44,623 bases of DNA, taken from positions 1 to 44,623 of the forward strand of contig JAISXD010000086.1 of assembly GCA_031270665.1 (NCBI GenBank), in the 5' to 3' direction. This DNA comes from Tannerellaceae bacterium (lineage in GTDB: Bacteria; Bacteroidota; Bacteroidia; Bacteroidales; Tannerellaceae). The notes beneath the pieces were generated by a model. That model was not told the DNA's origin. It did no database searches and saw nothing but the letters and a program-made list of their open reading frames with translations. Both the position numbers and the translations under genes were made by a program. This document shows, one piece after another, positions 42,083-44,623 of this stretch; the stretch's first letter is position 1; each line of letters starts with the position of its first letter.

Positions 42083-44371
42083 ATGAGTAAAGGAAGTAAA
42101 AATATCACCTTTTATCTGTTGATGATTGTTGTATTCGGTTCGTTGATGTACTTTATCGCCAAACAAGGCGAAAGTAGGCAACTGGATGGGGCTGCAGCGT
42201 CTTTATCCGGCACACCGGATAATTTAGGGGAAGGGTTGGCGGTTTTCCGGGAATTACTTCTCGGGCATATTACTTCCCCGGTTGCTACCCTGCTGCTTCA
42301 GGTGATTGTTATCTTACTGGCTTGCCGGCTTTTCGGCTGGTTGTTCATGAAGATGGGGCAACCTACGGTTATCGGGGAGATACTGGCCGGTATCGTTTTA
42401 GGCCCGTCCATACTCGGACATCTTGCCCCGGGAATCACTTCTTTCCTGTTTCCTCCGGAATCTATGGTAAATATTACTATTTTAAGCCAGTTCGGGTTAA
42501 TACTATTTATGTTTTCAATAGGGATGGAACTGGATATTACCGAAGTAAGGAAGACCTTGAAAAAAACCCTCCTGATAAGCCACACAAGTACCATTGTCCC
42601 TTTCTTCTTCGGGATGCTGGCCGCTTATTTTATCTATGATATCTATGCCGACAGGGGTACGCCGTTCCTGTCATTTGCTTTATTTATAGGTATAGCCATG
42701 AGTATTACGGCTTTTCCCGTGTTGGCGCGTATCATCCAGGAGAAAGGGCTTACCAAATCACATTTGGGAACGATTACCCTGGCCAGCGCTGCCAATGGAG
42801 ATATTACGGCCTGGTGCCTGCTGGCTGTGGTCGTTGCTATTGCTCAGGCGGGAAGCATGCTGAGCGCTGTTTATAATATTTTGTTTTCGGGCATTTATAT
42901 GCTGTTTATGTTTTTTGTGGTCCGCCCTTTCCTCCAGGCGCTCGGGCATCTCTATCATAATAAAGAAGTCGTAGACAAGGGGCTGGTGGCTTTCATGTTT
43001 TTTATATTGGTCGGATCGGCTTATTTAACGGAAATTTTAGGCTTGCATGCCTTGTTTGGAGCTTTTATTGCCGGCATGGTGATGCCGGGTAATATAAAAT
43101 TCAGGAAGATTATGACGGAAAAGGTAGAAGACGTTTCTTTATCGCTTTTCCTCCCGTTATTCTTTGTATCTACCGGGCTTCGTACGGAGATAGGCCTGCT
43201 GAATACGCCTGAACTGTGGCAGCTATGCGGCGTTATAATCTTGGTAGCGATTGCCGGGAAGTTTGGCGGGGCTTATCTGTCGGCTCGTTTTGTTGGCGAG
43301 AGTAAAAGGGATAGTTTATATATAGGAGCTTTGATGAATACCCGCGGGTTGATGGAGTTAATTGTGCTTACCATCGGTTATGAAATGCATATCCTTACTC
43401 CTCCCGTATTCGTTATGCTTGTAATCATGACATTGGTTACGACATTTATGACCACCCCGCTGGTATCGTTCATCAAATACTGTTATCGAAAACGGGACAG
43501 GATGCTGGAAGAGAAAATGCGGCCGCCACTGGAGGGCGTATTCAATGTGTTGCTTTCTTTCGGACGGGCGGGAAACGGGCAGGTTATGCTGGATGCCGCC
43601 TATCAGCTATTTTCCAGAGGGAAGAATAAACTGCAAATTACCGCTCTCCACCTGACGATGGGAGCCGATGTGAATCCCTTGCATACGGATAATTTTGAAG
43701 AAGTAAGTTTTGGTCCTATCCTGTATGGGGCCCAGAAGTTGGGTATTCCTCTCAAAACACGTTATGAAGTATCCACCCGCGGCGTACAGGAAATTGTAGA
43801 CATAGTAAATGAAGAGGGGTTCGATTTCCTCTTAGTCGGCGCCGGTATTTCATTAAGTAATCTTCCTGCTGACGTGATTGCAAACCGTTTCCGGACGCTC
43901 TTCAACAACCGGTTTTTAAAAGGTTTCAAAACGCCCGATTCATGGTTTCTTCCCGGTTCATTGCTGAAGGATAAGACAAAATTCTTTATTGAACACAGCC
44001 ATTGCCCGGTGGGCGTATTTGTGAACCGTTCTTTTGTGAAGGCTACCAACGTTATCTTAATTGTAGCCTCACCCGATGATTTGTTTTTGCTTGAATACGC
44101 GCGTACGTTACTGTTATCTACATCGGGAAGTATCGGTTTGGTTAATAAAACAAGCAGTACGACTCCGGGCGTTGAGGAAATAGAAGCATCTTTCGCCCTG
44201 TTTACCGAAACGGTCAAACAAGCGAAGGTATTGCCGGATAAAGACCTTATGCCGGGTTTGTTTAACGGATATAATTTCATGCTGATCAGTTACCATACCT
44301 GGAATGATGTATCCGAACACCGGAAAGATGCGCTCCAGAAAATGCCCTCTACGCTTATACTTGATAAATAA
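42083..44371 (+). CDS. CPA2-family cation:proton antiporter with C-terminal universal-stress-like region
   Basis: A 762-residue inner-membrane exchanger of the KefB/NapA-type CPA2 group. After an N-terminal helix and periplasmic segment (about 10-80) come about 12 membrane helices with the GQPTVIGEILAGIVLGPS motif and FALFIGIAMSITAFPVLARI, ending near residue 440. NTRGLMELI is the conserved CPA2 segment. The last about 280 residues are soluble and contain two weak universal-stress-protein-like halves (LQITALHLTMGADV, then KATNVILIVASPDD). Cation specificity is not evident. The ATG at 42083 is preferred to the upstream GTG. It is transcribed divergently from glgB. Confidence 0.9.
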   Translation: MSKGSKNITFYLLMIVVFGSLMYFIAKQGESRQLDGAAASLSGTPDNLGEGLAVFRELLLGHITSPVATLLLQVIVILLACRLFGWLFMKMGQPTVIGEILAGIVLGPSILGHLAPGITSFLFPPESMVNITILSQFGLILFMFSIGMELDITEVRKTLKKTLLISHTSTIVPFFFGMLAAYFIYDIYADRGTPFLSFALFIGIAMSITAFPVLARIIQEKGLTKSHLGTITLASAANGDITAWCLLAVVVAIAQAGSMLSAVYNILFSGIYMLFMFFVVRPFLQALGHLYHNKEVVDKGLVAFMFFILVGSAYLTEILGLHALFGAFIAGMVMPGNIKFRKIMTEKVEDVSLSLFLPLFFVSTGLRTEIGLLNTPELWQLCGVIILVAIAGKFGGAYLSARFVGESKRDSLYIGALMNTRGLMELIVLTIGYEMHILTPPVFVMLVIMTLVTTFMTTPLVSFIKYCYRKRDRMLEEKMRPPLEGVFNVLLSFGRAGNGQVMLDAAYQLFSRGKNKLQITALHLTMGADVNPLHTDNFEEVSFGPILYGAQKLGIPLKTRYEVSTRGVQEIVDIVNEEGFDFLLVGAGISLSNLPADVIANRFRTLFNNRFLKGFKTPDSWFLPGSLLKDKTKFFIEHSHCPVGVFVNRSFVKATNVILIVASPDDLFLLEYARTLLLSTSGSIGLVNKTSSTTPGVEEIEASFALFTETVKQAKVLPDKDLMPGLFNGYNFMLISYHTWNDVSEHRKDALQKMPSTLILDK

Positions 44372-44511
44372 CCACTGAATTACGTACCTTATTTTAAGAT
44401 ATTATTTCACTATTGTCCGACTAAAAATCAGATTTCTCATAAAATCGCCTATAACTATCTGATTCTATGTATCCGATAGTTGGCTTTTCCCAATAGACCT
44501 CCCTCTTGATA
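44372..44511. other. AT-rich intergenic region, possible insertion sequence end
   Basis: No gene is seen. TGTCCGACTAAAAATC (44415-44430) has the look of a terminal repeat, and the transposase-like frame starts just beyond, so one end of an insertion sequence may lie here. The other end is outside the window, so this cannot be confirmed. Confidence 0.3.
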
Positions 44512-44623
44512 TTACCAGTTCAGCAAAAGCTGCCCATGGGATTCAGGTGGGGAGTTTTGTTTCTTTTCAATTATTCGCTTGGTTGCCCTTAGCAATTCAT
44601 ATACATCCAACATACTTATCAAA
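44512..44623 (-). CDS. Possible 3' end of a transposase gene, partial at the window edge
   Basis: About 36 minus-strand codons are open to the window edge and end at a TAA (44512-44514). The residues MLDVYELLRATKRIIEKKQ have the helical, basic look of transposase C-termini. The identification is weak because only the tail is available. Confidence 0.35.
   Translation of the reverse strand, partial: LISMLDVYELLRATKRIIEKKQNSPPESHGQLLLNW

Overview
The window looks like a piece of a chromosome from an anaerobic gut-type Bacteroidales, most likely Parabacteroides or another Tannerellaceae member. Supporting signs are a SusC/SusD pair, the type IX secretion regulator PorX, a Y_Y_Y-domain hybrid regulator, many lipoproteins, weak Shine-Dalgarno sites, and repeated matches to the Bacteroidetes promoter (TTTG or TTG about 18-20 nt before TAnnTTTG). 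The genus is an inference. Several starts were moved downstream of the longest open frame because a signal peptide, lipobox, RBS or promoter decides them.

Layout. 0-1.7 kb: an AT-rich scar with an AbiEii-like 3' fragment fused tail-to-tail to a truncated tyrosine integrase, beside a tRNA-Val, then about 0.6 kb of decayed DNA. 1.7-6.6 kb: housekeeping genes (purB, an rRNA pseudouridine synthase with a long R/G/N/Y-rich tail, asnS, a convergent Lrp/AsnC regulator). 6.7-10.5 kb (minus): a large lipoprotein with two transglutaminase-like domains, a GC-rich protein of unknown function, and sixteen 21-bp tandem repeats. 10.7-15.6 kb: a tight four-gene operon of ROK sugar kinase, NanE-like epimerase, glycyl radical enzyme (GRE) and its radical-SAM activase. 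15.6-16.5 kb: an AraC regulator on the minus strand. 16.7-20.2 kb: Gfo/Idh oxidoreductase, DUF1080 (3-keto-disaccharide hydrolase/lyase family) lipoprotein, second Gfo/Idh. 20.6-30.2 kb: a polysaccharide utilisation locus with SusC, SusD, a LamG-type surface lipoprotein, a third Gfo/Idh, a TIM-barrel sugar isomerase-like protein and a GH144-type beta-1,2-glucanase-like lipoprotein. 30.2-33.1 kb: a membrane-spanning sensor/LuxR-type regulator. 33.2-44.4 kb: a small XRE regulator, a CvrA/NhaP2-type antiporter, porX, tsaE, a GLUG-repeat exported protein, manA, glgB and a CPA2 antiporter. The right edge probably clips a transposase end.

How it may work together. The 10.7-33 kb block reads as one carbohydrate system. 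A glycan, plausibly a beta-1,2-glucan, is trimmed by the GH144-like enzyme and imported by SusC/D. Exported Gfo/Idh enzymes, DUF1080 and the TIM-barrel protein could cleave the disaccharide by oxidation, elimination and hydration instead of hydrolysis; no GH3-type beta-glucosidase is present. A product, possibly a 1,5-anhydro or other modified sugar, could then be phosphorylated by the ROK kinase, epimerised by the divergent NanE homologue and opened by the GRE, whose active site has the Cys-x-Glu pattern of C-O/C-N lyases. Each enzyme class is visible in the sequence. The joined pathway and its substrates are hypotheses and are the most interesting part of the window.
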